Assembly: GCA_004556205.1 (NCBI GenBank)
Contig: SFIL01000006.1
Coordinates: forward strand, 1 to 60,458
Reading direction: 5' to 3'
DNA from: Clostridiales bacterium
GTDB taxonomy: Bacteria; Bacillota; Clostridia; Oscillospirales; Oscillospiraceae
DNA: 60,458 nucleotides
Below the pieces are notes generated by a model. The model saw only the letters and a program-made list of their open reading frames with translations, was not told the DNA's origin and did not search any database. Positions within the stretch are counted from its first letter, which is position 1. The number at the start of each line of letters is the position of its first letter. Positions 49,797-57,481 of this stretch are shown in pieces. Made by a program: the position numbers and the translations under genes.

Positions 49797-49854
49797 AGCG
49801 TGTCGAAAAAGTCTCCGACGTGTCATTGCGAGGAGCGCAGCGACGTGGCAATCC
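49797..49854 (+). repeat. Second repeat family, full 58-bp unit
   Basis: AGCGTGTCGAAAAAGTCTCC, then GACGTGTCATTGCGAGGAGC and GCAGCGACGTGGCAATCC form one unit. The reverse complement recurs at 59744-59800. The core part alone is at 38089-38122. Confidence 0.85.
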
Positions 49855-49937
49855 AATAAGAAAAGTTCCGTATTCGCCGGAAATGATGTAACTGCCTCTA
49901 CGAGCTTCATCGGATGATTATGGAATTATTGTTTATT

Positions 49938-51086
49938 TCACGGTGCCAGTACATCGGCAAGCACGCGATCGGTCAGGAAGGTGTTCGCGTTATAGAGAAA
50001 CAGCACATCCGTCACGCCCTCGCGGGAGATCACACTGTCCGCGTCGCCGTAATAATACCGCGCGTCGAGCAAAATGATCCTGTCGTAATACGGCAGCAGG
50101 AACTGCAAGAAGCAGTTCGCATAGGAATCCTTGAAGATCAGAAGTGTTCTTCCCGTTTCCGCCGTGGTCGTAATATCTACACGCGCGTCATTGCCGCCGA
50201 GGAAGACAGCGTATTGATCCTTCTCCTCCAGCTTCTCGCGGTCATACATCGTCGCGGTCCGCTCCCCGTCTACCGTCACATAATATTCTATGTCAGTCTT
50301 CGGGACATACAGCTCAATCACATCCGTCACGGCATGGCAGCCGCTCTTGGAGGCAAGCGTCCCCTCAAAGCTGTCCGTCACGGGATAAACATCATATTCT
50401 TCCGACGGCTGTTCGATACCGAGGCCTGCCGCCATGTCCGAAAAAGCATAGTACGCGCCGAGGCTCGTCCAGTGATGGTCGGTGCGGTAATAGATCGCCT
50501 CGTCCGCGTGCTGCGCCAGCGCATCGGTCACGTTGAGGAAGCTTACGCCCTGCACCCGCGCCGCAATGTCTTGAATATCCTGCCGCTGGTCGCGCACAGG
50601 CGCGTTAGCAGGCAGCTTCTCCGCCATCACGCACGCGGCGTTCGGCACGACGCTCATGCAGAGCTGCAGATTCTCATGCCGCGCAGCAAAGGCGTTAATC
50701 GCATCCAAATTTCTTTTCAAAGCCTCCTCGTCGGGCGCGGCAGGCGGCTCCATCAGGTAATCGTCCGCGCAGAGGTAGACGCCGCCCGCCTCCTTTGCCC
50801 CGAGCAGGCGTGAAGCCTGCAGATTGAGTGTGATCCAAGTGTCGCGCCCAACGAATTGGTCGGCAAGATAGTCCTCCCACGCGGCAAAATAGCTGCCGTC
50901 CGTGAGCGCAGACAGTGAGAATTTCGGAAGCTGCGCAAGCTTTCGGTTTTCCGCAGGGGAGTATTCCCTGTCACGCGCCAGCGCGTTTACAAGCGCGAAA
51001 GCGAGCAGGCACAGCAGAAGGAAGATTGCCAAAAATGCGCCCTGCTCCGTCACAGTGCGCCGCGAGCGCTTTTTTTGCTGCTCCAA
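49938..51086 (-). CDS. DHHW-family protein, AlgX/AlgJ-like O-acyltransfer partner
   Basis: The 382-residue protein has an N-terminal membrane anchor (residues 17-38) and the DHHW motif (IYYRTDHHWTSLGAYYAF) near residue 200, with an SGNH-like Ser in IFKDSYANCFLQ near residue 315. Such proteins partner MBOAT acyltransferases that acylate cell-surface polymers. TTG 51086 is the start, with AGGAGGG upstream. It is the last gene of the four-gene operon. The acceptor polymer is unknown. Confidence 0.88.
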   Translation of the reverse strand: MEQQKKRSRRTVTEQGAFLAIFLLLCLLAFALVNALARDREYSPAENRKLAQLPKFSLSALTDGSYFAAWEDYLADQFVGRDTWITLNLQASRLLGAKEAGGVYLCADDYLMEPPAAPDEEALKRNLDAINAFAARHENLQLCMSVVPNAACVMAEKLPANAPVRDQRQDIQDIAARVQGVSFLNVTDALAQHADEAIYYRTDHHWTSLGAYYAFSDMAAGLGIEQPSEEYDVYPVTDSFEGTLASKSGCHAVTDVIELYVPKTDIEYYVTVDGERTATMYDREKLEEKDQYAVFLGGNDARVDITTTAETGRTLLIFKDSYANCFLQFLLPYYDRIILLDARYYYGDADSVISREGVTDVLFLYNANTFLTDRVLADVLAP

Positions 51087-51101
51087 AGCATAGCCCTCCT
51101 G

Positions 51102-52472
51102 TCAGAATTGGAAATATAGGAACGCGGAATAGGTGTCGTTCATCATGCCGGCGATACACAGAAGCAGGAGCACGGCATAATAGACGATACTCAGAGGAAT
51201 CCACGCTCTCCCACGCCGCAGCAGGCTCCTGCCGAAGCGCGCGCCGACGGGCAGGCAGCCAAACACCGCCAAAAGGATAACGCGCCACGCGGCGCTCCAA
51301 TAATACTTCGCCGCCGTGTCGATAAGCTTCCCCGTGCCGAACATACGTCCGAGCATTGCAAACGCCGCCTGCGGGGAGGGCGAAAAGAAAAACACCCAGC
51401 CGATCACGACGCAAAGCAGTGTCAGAACATGGCGCACTGCGTCAGGGACTTTGTTCAGCACACGGCGCAAAATCAGCTTTTCCAGCACCAGCAGCACGCC
51501 GTAATACACGCCCCAGAGGAGGAAGGACGCACCCGTACCGTGCCAAATGCCGGTCAGCAGCCAAACGACCATGAGATTCAGGGCGGTGCGGAGACTGCCG
51601 CACCGACTGCCGCCCAAGGGGATGTACACATACTCGCGAAACCACGTGCCGAGTGAGATATGCCAGCGCCGCCAAAATTCTGCAACCGTGCCCGAAAGAT
51701 ACGGATAGTCAAAGTTCTTTTCAAGCGCAAAGCCGAACATCCCCGCCAGTCCGATTGCCATATCGGAGTAGCCGCCGAAGTCGAAATAGAGCATCAGCGA
51801 ATAAGAGATCGCACACAGCCACGCGCCCGCCGCAGAAAGAGAAGTCACAGGCAGCGCGCTGAGGGCGTAAAAGGTTGTGCCGAGGGTGTTGGCAATTAAA
51901 ACCTTTTTGGCAAGTCCAATCAAAAACTGCCGCGCGCCGCCGCCGAATTTCTCCCACGAAAAGGGATGCTCTCTCAGCTGTGCCTCCATTTCGGCATAGC
52001 GCACGATTGGCCCCGAAACAAGCTTCGGAAAAAAGGTCACATACAGCCCGAAGTCGATGATATTCTTTGCCGCCGGCGCTCTGCCGCGATAAATGTCAAA
52101 GAGGAAGGCCAGGAGCGAGAAGGTAAAGAAGGAAATGCCGATCGGCATGGGCAGCGCCCGCCCGCCGAGCAGCTCCGCGCCGTACTTAAAGAAGCACAAA
52201 AGCAGCAAATTCAAGATCACAGAGCAGGTCAGAACGAACCGCGCCGCGCCCTTCTTCTCCGCCCGCAGCAAAAGCGCAAGCTCACGTCCCGTAAAATAGT
52301 TGAAGCCCACACTCAACGCCAACAGCAAAAGATAGGTCGGCTCTCCCCAAGCGAAAAACACGAGGCTGCAAAGGAGCAGCACCACGTTTTTGATCCTGCG
52401 CGGCGCGATAAAGTACAAGAGCAGGCTCACCGGCAGGAAGCCGAAGACAAAATACAGATTTCCGAATGACAT
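51102..52472 (-). CDS. MBOAT-family membrane O-acyltransferase
   Basis: The 456-residue protein has many hydrophobic segments and the MBOAT signature WRRWHISLGTWFREYVYIPL near residue 275 and the conserved His in LLTGIWHGTGASFLLWG near residue 315. It is AlgI/DltB-like and would move an acyl group across the membrane onto an exported polymer. GGAGG lies upstream of ATG 52472. It is followed by the DHHW gene 15 bases away. Confidence 0.93.
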   Translation of the reverse strand: MSFGNLYFVFGFLPVSLLLYFIAPRRIKNVVLLLCSLVFFAWGEPTYLLLLALSVGFNYFTGRELALLLRAEKKGAARFVLTCSVILNLLLLCFFKYGAELLGGRALPMPIGISFFTFSLLAFLFDIYRGRAPAAKNIIDFGLYVTFFPKLVSGPIVRYAEMEAQLREHPFSWEKFGGGARQFLIGLAKKVLIANTLGTTFYALSALPVTSLSAAGAWLCAISYSLMLYFDFGGYSDMAIGLAGMFGFALEKNFDYPYLSGTVAEFWRRWHISLGTWFREYVYIPLGGSRCGSLRTALNLMVVWLLTGIWHGTGASFLLWGVYYGVLLVLEKLILRRVLNKVPDAVRHVLTLLCVVIGWVFFFSPSPQAAFAMLGRMFGTGKLIDTAAKYYWSAAWRVILLAVFGCLPVGARFGRSLLRRGRAWIPLSIVYYAVLLLLCIAGMMNDTYSAFLYFQF

Positions 52473-52483
52473 CTTTCAGCCTC

Positions 52484-52969
52484 CTACAGCGCGTTCAAAA
52501 ACGCCTGCCGTATCGCCTGCGCATTCACGCCGACGGCAAACAGGATATATCTGCCGCGTACCTCCGTGACGGCGTTGTTGTTCAGAAGCGCCGTCTGCTC
52601 GATGCCGTAGCCGTCAAAGCTCTGCTTCTGCGCGCCAAGACGCGCTTCGATCGCCGCTTCGACCGTCTCGGTCTGCGCGGTATCGTTCAGTTTGACCAAA
52701 AGCAGCTCCTCCACGCCCATATTCGAGGCGGGATAATACAGCACGACCTCCGCGTAATCCGACGGATTCAGCCCGTAAAGTCTGCGGAGCATACGGCCGT
52801 CCGCCTTCTGCACCTCTCCCTCCGAAAGCTGCGGCACGGCGACCGCTTCCAATTCCTGTAAGGAGACATCCGTATTGGGCGCACTGCCTGCCATGAAGAT
52901 CAGCAAAAAGGCTGTTACCACCGCGAGCATCAGGCGCGCAAGCTCAAGTAAGCTCAGTTTCCATTTCAT
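52484..52969 (-). CDS. DUF4358-domain lipoprotein-like or membrane-anchored protein
   Basis: The 161-residue protein has a membrane-anchor-like N-terminus (LARLMLAVVTAFLLIFMAGS) and a soluble domain that I recognise as DUF4358-like (LRRLYGLNPSDYAEVVLYY, then ELLLVKLND). Function is unknown, but the family is often found beside MBOAT and DHHW genes in Clostridia. It overlaps the SGNH gene by 26 bases. Confidence 0.8.
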   Translation of the reverse strand: MKWKLSLLELARLMLAVVTAFLLIFMAGSAPNTDVSLQELEAVAVPQLSEGEVQKADGRMLRRLYGLNPSDYAEVVLYYPASNMGVEELLLVKLNDTAQTETVEAAIEARLGAQKQSFDGYGIEQTALLNNNAVTEVRGRYILFAVGVNAQAIRQAFLNAL

Positions 52970-53834
52970 TTCTAATAATCCCCACGATCAAATTTCTCGC
53001 CCAATAGGGGTAAAACTCCGGGCGCACATGAATGCCGTCCGGCTGCCAGTAGTCTGCGTAGGTATCGCAGATCTCGGTGTTATCGACAAAGACCACGCCG
53101 TTCTTCGCACACGCCTCGGCAATGGCGGCGCTGAAATCGGGGATCTCATACCACTTCGAGCTAAGCTCAAACGCAGGGTCGCGCGCCGGCAGGATGGAGC
53201 TGACAACAATGACCGCGTCGGGCAGGTTCTCCCGCAGATCCGCAATGTAATCCAGCAGGTCGGCAACATATTCCTCCTTCGTGCTCCAAATGCCGATACT
53301 GACATCGTTTAGACCGTAGCAGAGGAAAATGTACTTCGGCTGCAAAGCGACGATCTCGCTCATATGCTCACCGATCTTCAAAATCGTATCGCCGCCGCCC
53401 GCGAGGACGCGGCTCTTGTCCAAAAAGTCATAATAGTAAAAGCCGACGGCGCGGGAGTCTCCCAAAATCACAAAATCGTGGAACTCTCCCCAAATATCCG
53501 TCTCGCCGTTCTCAATCGCCGCGATTTGCGCCTCATATTCCGCGCGGCGCTCCGCGCGAATGCGTTCGCGTTCTTCCTCAGCGCGCTGCTCCTCTTCGGC
53601 GCGGCGGCGTTCCTCCTCCTCGCGGCGGCGCTGCTCCTCACGCTCCCGCAAAAAAGCATCGACCTCGGCAGGGTCCTTCTGCTCCTGCGCCTCGAGATAA
53701 GCAATGCCCGACGCCGTATCCGCGCCGTTCGCCTTTGCGGGGCGGACGGTCAAATACAGCCATGCGCTCACACCCGCAAGCGCCAAAAGCGTCAGAAGCA
53801 CCGCGAGCACACCGTGCCGTTTTTGTATTTTCAA
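52944..53834 (-). CDS. SGNH/GDSL hydrolase with N-terminal anchor and coiled coil
   Basis: The 296-residue protein has an N-terminal membrane helix (residues 8-30), a highly charged Glu/Arg-rich coiled-coil stretch (residues 65-100) and an SGNH domain. That domain has FVILGDSRAVG near residue 124 (the nucleophile Ser), CYGLNDV near residue 175, and DGIHVRPEFY near residue 275 (catalytic Asp/His). It probably acts outside the membrane as an acetyl-hydrolase or transferase. TTG 53834 follows GGAGG. It begins the operon. Confidence 0.88.
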   Translation of the reverse strand: MKIQKRHGVLAVLLTLLALAGVSAWLYLTVRPAKANGADTASGIAYLEAQEQKDPAEVDAFLREREEQRRREEEERRRAEEEQRAEEERERIRAERRAEYEAQIAAIENGETDIWGEFHDFVILGDSRAVGFYYYDFLDKSRVLAGGGDTILKIGEHMSEIVALQPKYIFLCYGLNDVSIGIWSTKEEYVADLLDYIADLRENLPDAVIVVSSILPARDPAFELSSKWYEIPDFSAAIAEACAKNGVVFVDNTEICDTYADYWQPDGIHVRPEFYPYWARNLIVGIIRNEMETELT

Positions 53835-53943
53835 TACCGCCGCCTCCTCCCGCGCATTCTTTCTCTATTCTGTACCATCGCCGTGCTGATTACAAGAACA
53901 TTTTGTTACCATTTCAAAATTTTGTCGGAATGGGCCGATATAG

Positions 53944-53973
53944 AAAAATCCGCCGCGAGGATGCGGCGGATTT
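53944..53973 (-). terminator. uppP terminator
   Basis: AAATCCGCCGC (53946-53956) pairs with GCGGCGGATTT (53963-53973), with a T-run on the minus strand beyond 53946. Confidence 0.88.
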
Positions 53974-53975
53974 GC

Positions 53976-54884
53976 TTATTTTGCAAGGAAAGCATAGGCA
54001 AGCACGATCGCGCCGAGGGCGATACGGTACCAGCCGAATGCCGAAAAGTCATGCTTTTTTATGTAGCCGACGAGGAATTTGATGGCGAGCACCGAGACGG
54101 CAAATGCCACCGCCATACCCAAAAGCAGAACGGCAAGCTGCGTGCCCGTAAAAGCAAAGCCGAATTTGACGACCTTCAACAGCGACGCGCCGAACATCAC
54201 GGGAATCGCAAGGAAGAAGGTGTATTCTGCCGCAAGCTCACGCGAAGCGCCGATCAAGATGCCGCCGAGGATGGTCGCGCCCGAGCGGGACGTGCCGGGG
54301 ACGAGGGAGAGAACTTGGAAAACACCGATCAACACGGCGTCCCTCCAGCCCAGCGCGGAGAGCTTGTTGATGCGCGGCGTGCGGCGCTTATTGTACTGCT
54401 CGATAAGGATGAAGCCTACACCGTAGATAATCAGCATCAGCGCGACGACGACGGGCGTATAAAGATGCGCATCCATCCAGTCATCCAGCGGCAGTCCGAC
54501 GAGAATCGCCGGCAGGCAGGAAACGGCAATTTTCAGCCAAAGCACGATCTTATCCATATAGCAATGGTTGTCGCAGAAGCGCTGAAGACCGGCGACCGCA
54601 CGGTTGGAGCTTTGCTGCGCAAAATACGAGCGGCGGCAGCGCTTTGCCTTGGTATGGAAGGGCCAAAGCTTTTGGAAGTACAGCACCACAACCGCGAGAA
54701 TTGCACCGAGCTGAATCACGACGGTGAACATAGACATAAATTCATCCGTCAGGACGGGATGATTCTCCGTTTTCCAAAACGCATCGACGAGGATCATATG
54801 TCCCGTGCTGCTGATGGGCAGCCACTCCGTGATGCCCTCAACGATGCCGAGTACAATGATTTTGAGCCATTCAAGTAGATTCAT
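53976..54884 (-). CDS. uppP: Undecaprenyl-diphosphatase (BacA family)
   Basis: UppP removes a phosphate from undecaprenyl diphosphate and recycles the lipid carrier for cell-wall synthesis. The 302-residue membrane protein has the motifs GIVEGITEWLPISSTGHM near residue 13 and VPGTSRSGATI near residue 190, which hold the catalytic Glu, His and Arg. AAGAGG precedes ATG 54884. The transcript begins far upstream (about 55046) and has a leader with an 8-codon reading frame. Confidence 0.95.
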   Translation of the reverse strand: MNLLEWLKIIVLGIVEGITEWLPISSTGHMILVDAFWKTENHPVLTDEFMSMFTVVIQLGAILAVVVLYFQKLWPFHTKAKRCRRSYFAQQSSNRAVAGLQRFCDNHCYMDKIVLWLKIAVSCLPAILVGLPLDDWMDAHLYTPVVVALMLIIYGVGFILIEQYNKRRTPRINKLSALGWRDAVLIGVFQVLSLVPGTSRSGATILGGILIGASRELAAEYTFFLAIPVMFGASLLKVVKFGFAFTGTQLAVLLLGMAVAFAVSVLAIKFLVGYIKKHDFSAFGWYRIALGAIVLAYAFLAK

Positions 54885-55046
54885 AGGTCAACCTCTTTTC
54901 GTATCAATCTATGCTGCTTACTCGCAACATAGCACCTTCCTCCCATAAAGTCGAATTCCCCGTTCTGCCTGCGGAGGTGCACCGCATCCGTAAGGCTGTG
55001 CTGTTTTAACAGTCCGTCCGCATAGCAGCATAGCGGCTTATGCGGA
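54885..55046 (-). promoter_or_regulatory. uppP leader RNA, candidate regulatory leader
   Basis: The leader of about 160 bases has a hairpin (CCGCATA...TATGCGG-like) near its 5' end. Its CTATGCTGCT (plus-strand 55024-55033) is perfectly complementary to AGCAGCATAG (plus-strand 54909-54918), which lies inside the 8-codon reading frame. This suggests alternative pairings around the uppP start. I do not recognise it as a known riboswitch class. Confidence 0.5.
54904..54930 (-). CDS. Candidate 8-codon leader peptide of uppP
   Basis: ATG at 54930 opens M-L-R-V-S-S-I-D and stops at TGA. GGAGG lies 8 bases before it, which is a better ribosome site than that of uppP itself. It could couple translation or control an attenuator. 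Short chance frames are common, so this is a hypothesis. Confidence 0.45.
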   Translation of the reverse strand: MLRVSSID

Positions 55047-55052
55047 AACATT

Positions 55053-55081
55053 ATTATAACAACAGATTATTTTGAATGCAA
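55053..55081 (-). promoter_or_regulatory. uppP promoter
   Basis: On the minus strand TTGCAT (55076-55081) and TATAAT (55053-55058) are 17 bases apart. It begins 13 bases from the start of the truncated 160-bp element. Confidence 0.78.
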
Positions 55082-55093
55082 TCATTTTCTTTA

Positions 55094-55192
55094 GGGAAGC
55101 TCTGAATAAATCCGCAAGAGCGGTCGGCGAGGGATTTTGTTCCAAATTGAGGTTTGAGAATCGCAGGAATACTTTGTGTATTTCAAGATTTC
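55094..55192 (+). repeat. Truncated 160-bp element upstream of the DEAD-box gene
   Basis: The left 100 bases are present (GGAAGCTCTGAATAAATCC; GAGCGGTCGGCGAGGGATTT; GGAATACTTTGTGTATTTC), then the right half is missing and normal intergenic sequence follows. TTAG precedes it, as it does the copy at 59581. Confidence 0.85.
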
Positions 55193-55222
55193 GTAAAATT
55201 CCCGCCAAATTTACCGCTGTTC

Positions 55223-55251
55223 TTGCATTCTTTGGGGTCTTCTGTTATACT
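55223..55251 (+). promoter_or_regulatory. DEAD-box helicase promoter
   Basis: TTGCAT (55223-55228) and TATACT (55246-55251) are 17 bases apart, downstream of the truncated repeat. Confidence 0.75.
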
Positions 55252-55309
55252 ATTATAAAAGTATATTGCGGAGTATCGGCTTTTCCGCAGAAAGATAAGG
55301 AAACACTGC

Positions 55310-56497
55310 ATGGAAACTACAAAAACCTTTCGAGAATTGGGTGTCAGCGAGGAGATCTTGCGCGCGTTGGAGAAAAAAGGCGTCGGTCTGCCGACCAAAG
55401 TGCAGGAGGAGGCAATCCCTCCGCTGCTGGAGTGGAAGGACGTCATTGCCAAAGCGCCTACGGGCACGGGCAAAACCTTTGCCTTCGGCATTCCGATGAT
55501 CGAGCACATTGACGCAAGCAGCGACGACCTGCAAGGCTTGATCCTCGCGCCGACAAGAGAGCTGGCGCTGCAAATCGGCGACGAGCTGAACGGTCTGCTC
55601 CCCTACTATAATCAAACCATTCGCGTGACGGTCGTCTACGGCGGTCAGCGCATGGAGCCGCAGATCAAGGCGCTGGCTCGCCATCCACACATTGTTGTCG
55701 CCACGCCGGGCAGGCTGACGGACCACTACAACCGTAAAAATCTGCGCCTTGACAAGATCAAAACCGTCATTTTGGACGAGGCGGATCGAATGCTCGACAT
55801 GGGCTTCTTTGACGACGTGACGAAGATTCTCAACAAAATCAAAAACCGCGTCAATCTCGGTCTGTTTTCCGCGACCATCTCGCAGGAGGTCATGACCGTA
55901 AGCTGGATGTACCAGCGCGATGAGGTCGAGATCACCGTCAATCCCACCGAGGAGAGCAAGCCGGATATTGACCAGTATTCCATTACTGTCCCACGCTTGG
56001 AAAAAGAGGAGGCAATGCTGCGCATTCTGCGCTCCGGCGCGTTTGAGCGCGTGATCGTCTTCTGCAACACGAAGGTCATGTGTCAGCGTCTCAGCGACGA
56101 TCTGCGCCGCGCGGGAATCCAAGCCAACTGCCTGCACGGCGACATCAAGCAGGCGACCCGCGAAAAGACGATGGCGGCCTTCCGCAAGGGCAAGCTTCCT
56201 GTGCTGATTGCCACCGATGTCGCCTCGCGCGGCATTGACGTGGACGATGTAGACGGCGTCATCAACTATGACGTACCCGACGAGAACGAATACTATATCC
56301 ACCGCATCGGCAGAACAGGCAGGGCGCGCAAAAAGGGAATCTCCTTCACCCTCATCGGTTCGTTCCCCGAAAAGGCAAAGCTTGACGAGATTGCCAAATT
56401 CTCAGGCTTTACGATCGTACCGATGGTATTTGACGAATACGGCTGCCTGATGCCCGCACCCGCGGAAGAAAAACATCCGCCGCGCAGGAAATTCTGA
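55310..56497 (+). CDS. DEAD-box RNA helicase
   Basis: The 395-residue protein has all the family motifs: Q motif (FRELGVSEEILRALEKKG), APTGTGKT near residue 48, PTREL, TPGRL, LDEADRML, FSATI, FCNTK, and DVASRGIDVDDV with YIHRIGRTGRA. It is CshA-like in layout but lacks a long basic tail. AAGGAA precedes ATG 55310. The stop overlaps dprA by one base (TGATG), which suggests coupling. Confidence 0.95.
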   Translation: METTKTFRELGVSEEILRALEKKGVGLPTKVQEEAIPPLLEWKDVIAKAPTGTGKTFAFGIPMIEHIDASSDDLQGLILAPTRELALQIGDELNGLLPYYNQTIRVTVVYGGQRMEPQIKALARHPHIVVATPGRLTDHYNRKNLRLDKIKTVILDEADRMLDMGFFDDVTKILNKIKNRVNLGLFSATISQEVMTVSWMYQRDEVEITVNPTEESKPDIDQYSITVPRLEKEEAMLRILRSGAFERVIVFCNTKVMCQRLSDDLRRAGIQANCLHGDIKQATREKTMAAFRKGKLPVLIATDVASRGIDVDDVDGVINYDVPDENEYYIHRIGRTGRARKKGISFTLIGSFPEKAKLDEIAKFSGFTIVPMVFDEYGCLMPAPAEEKHPPRRKF

Positions 56498-57369
56498 TGC
56501 GTCCCGCCGAGGAGATCCTGCTTCTGCTGCTTTGCAGACTCGGGCAGGCGGTGCGTCCCTTGCGCGAGTCGGAGTTTCGGGAGCTTTCCGCCGCACTGGA
56601 GCGAACTCAGGCAGACGAGAACGCCGAGATCACGGACGCATTGCTTTGCTCCTGCGGCGTAAGCGCGGATGCGCGCAGCCGCATTCTCACCCTGCTGAAA
56701 CGCAGAGAATGTTTGCAGGACTACCTCGCCGCTGCGCCCGAGGTTTCCGTCCTCACGCGTATCAGTGCCGGCTTTCCGCAGCGCCTGCGCGCGCTCGGTT
56801 CGGACTGTCCGTCGGCGCTGTTCTGCAAGGGTGACACGTCCCTGTTCTCCACGCGCTGTGTGTCGCTCGTCGGCTCGCGCAGGCTTTATGCGCGCGGCAG
56901 AGCCTTCGCCGCGCACATCGGTACGCTCGCCGCAAAAGAGGGCTTTACGCTCGTCTCGGGCGGCGCAGCCGGCGCGGACAGCATCGCGCAGGAGGCGTGT
57001 CTTGCTGCGGGCGGCAGTGTCATCTGCTTTGTACCGGACGACTTAACGCATTATCCGATGCGGAAAAATCTGCTGTTTTGCAGCGACGAGGGCTATGAAT
57101 TTACCTTTTCCTCTGCCCGCGCCCTGCGCAGGAACCATTTTATCCACGCCCTCGGCGAGAAGGTTTTTGTCGCCCAATGCCCGCGGTGCGCGGGAGGCAC
57201 ATGGGCGGGCACGCAGGAGAATCTGCGCCGCTGTCTCTCGGCGGTTTACGCCCTACAAGACAGCTCCGAGGGGATCCGTGCGCTTGCCGCGCTCGGCGCG
57301 GTGCTTTTGTCGGATTTCCCCTCCGAAATCGGCAGTCTTACGCCGCCGCAGTTGTCCATTTTCAACTGA
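56497..57369 (+). CDS. dprA: DprA/Smf-family DNA-processing protein
   Basis: The 290-residue protein has the Rossmann-type DprA core: FPQRLRALGSDCPSALFCKGD, SLVGSRRLYARGRAF near residue 127, TLVSGGAAGADSIAQEACLAAGG near residue 150, and RNHFIHALGEKVFV near residue 211. DprA loads RecA on incoming DNA during transformation. The core GSR and SGGAAGAD are slightly unlike the usual SGxAxGID, and the C-terminal RecA-binding domain is short, so it may be a paralogue. It is cotranslated with the helicase gene. No topA gene is adjacent, unlike in many Firmicutes. Confidence 0.8.
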   Translation: MRPAEEILLLLLCRLGQAVRPLRESEFRELSAALERTQADENAEITDALLCSCGVSADARSRILTLLKRRECLQDYLAAAPEVSVLTRISAGFPQRLRALGSDCPSALFCKGDTSLFSTRCVSLVGSRRLYARGRAFAAHIGTLAAKEGFTLVSGGAAGADSIAQEACLAAGGSVICFVPDDLTHYPMRKNLLFCSDEGYEFTFSSARALRRNHFIHALGEKVFVAQCPRCAGGTWAGTQENLRRCLSAVYALQDSSEGIRALAALGAVLLSDFPSEIGSLTPPQLSIFN

Positions 57370-57404
57370 ATTTCCCAAAATGCGAGAAAAATATAAATTT
57401 TCAG

Positions 57405-57433
57405 TTGATTTTGACAAAAGTTTTCGTTATAAT
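57405..57433 (+). promoter_or_regulatory. glmS promoter
   Basis: TTGATT (57405-57410) and TATAAT (57428-57433) are 17 bases apart in the 112-base gap between dprA and glmS. A-rich sequence lies upstream. Confidence 0.78.
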
Positions 57434-57470
57434 CTCCGTATGTCATTGTGTATTATACCGACATACGGAG
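57434..57470 (+). promoter_or_regulatory. Perfect 11-bp dyad at the glmS start region
   Basis: CTCCGTATGTC (57434-57444) and GACATACGGAG (57460-57470) form a perfect inverted repeat with a 15-base spacer, directly after the -10 box. The right arm covers part of the ribosome site (CGGAGG). It could be a protein operator or a small hairpin. No glmS ribozyme core is visible in the gap. Confidence 0.6.
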
Positions 57471-57481
57471 GTTAAGCTTTT

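Noticed and set aside
53364..54878. A 504-codon plus-strand frame over uppP and the SGNH gene
   Set aside because: The minus-strand genes have clear motifs, terminator and ribosome sites; this frame has none.
57370..57481. glmS ribozyme
   Set aside because: The gap is too short and no conserved core is seen; a covariance search would settle it.
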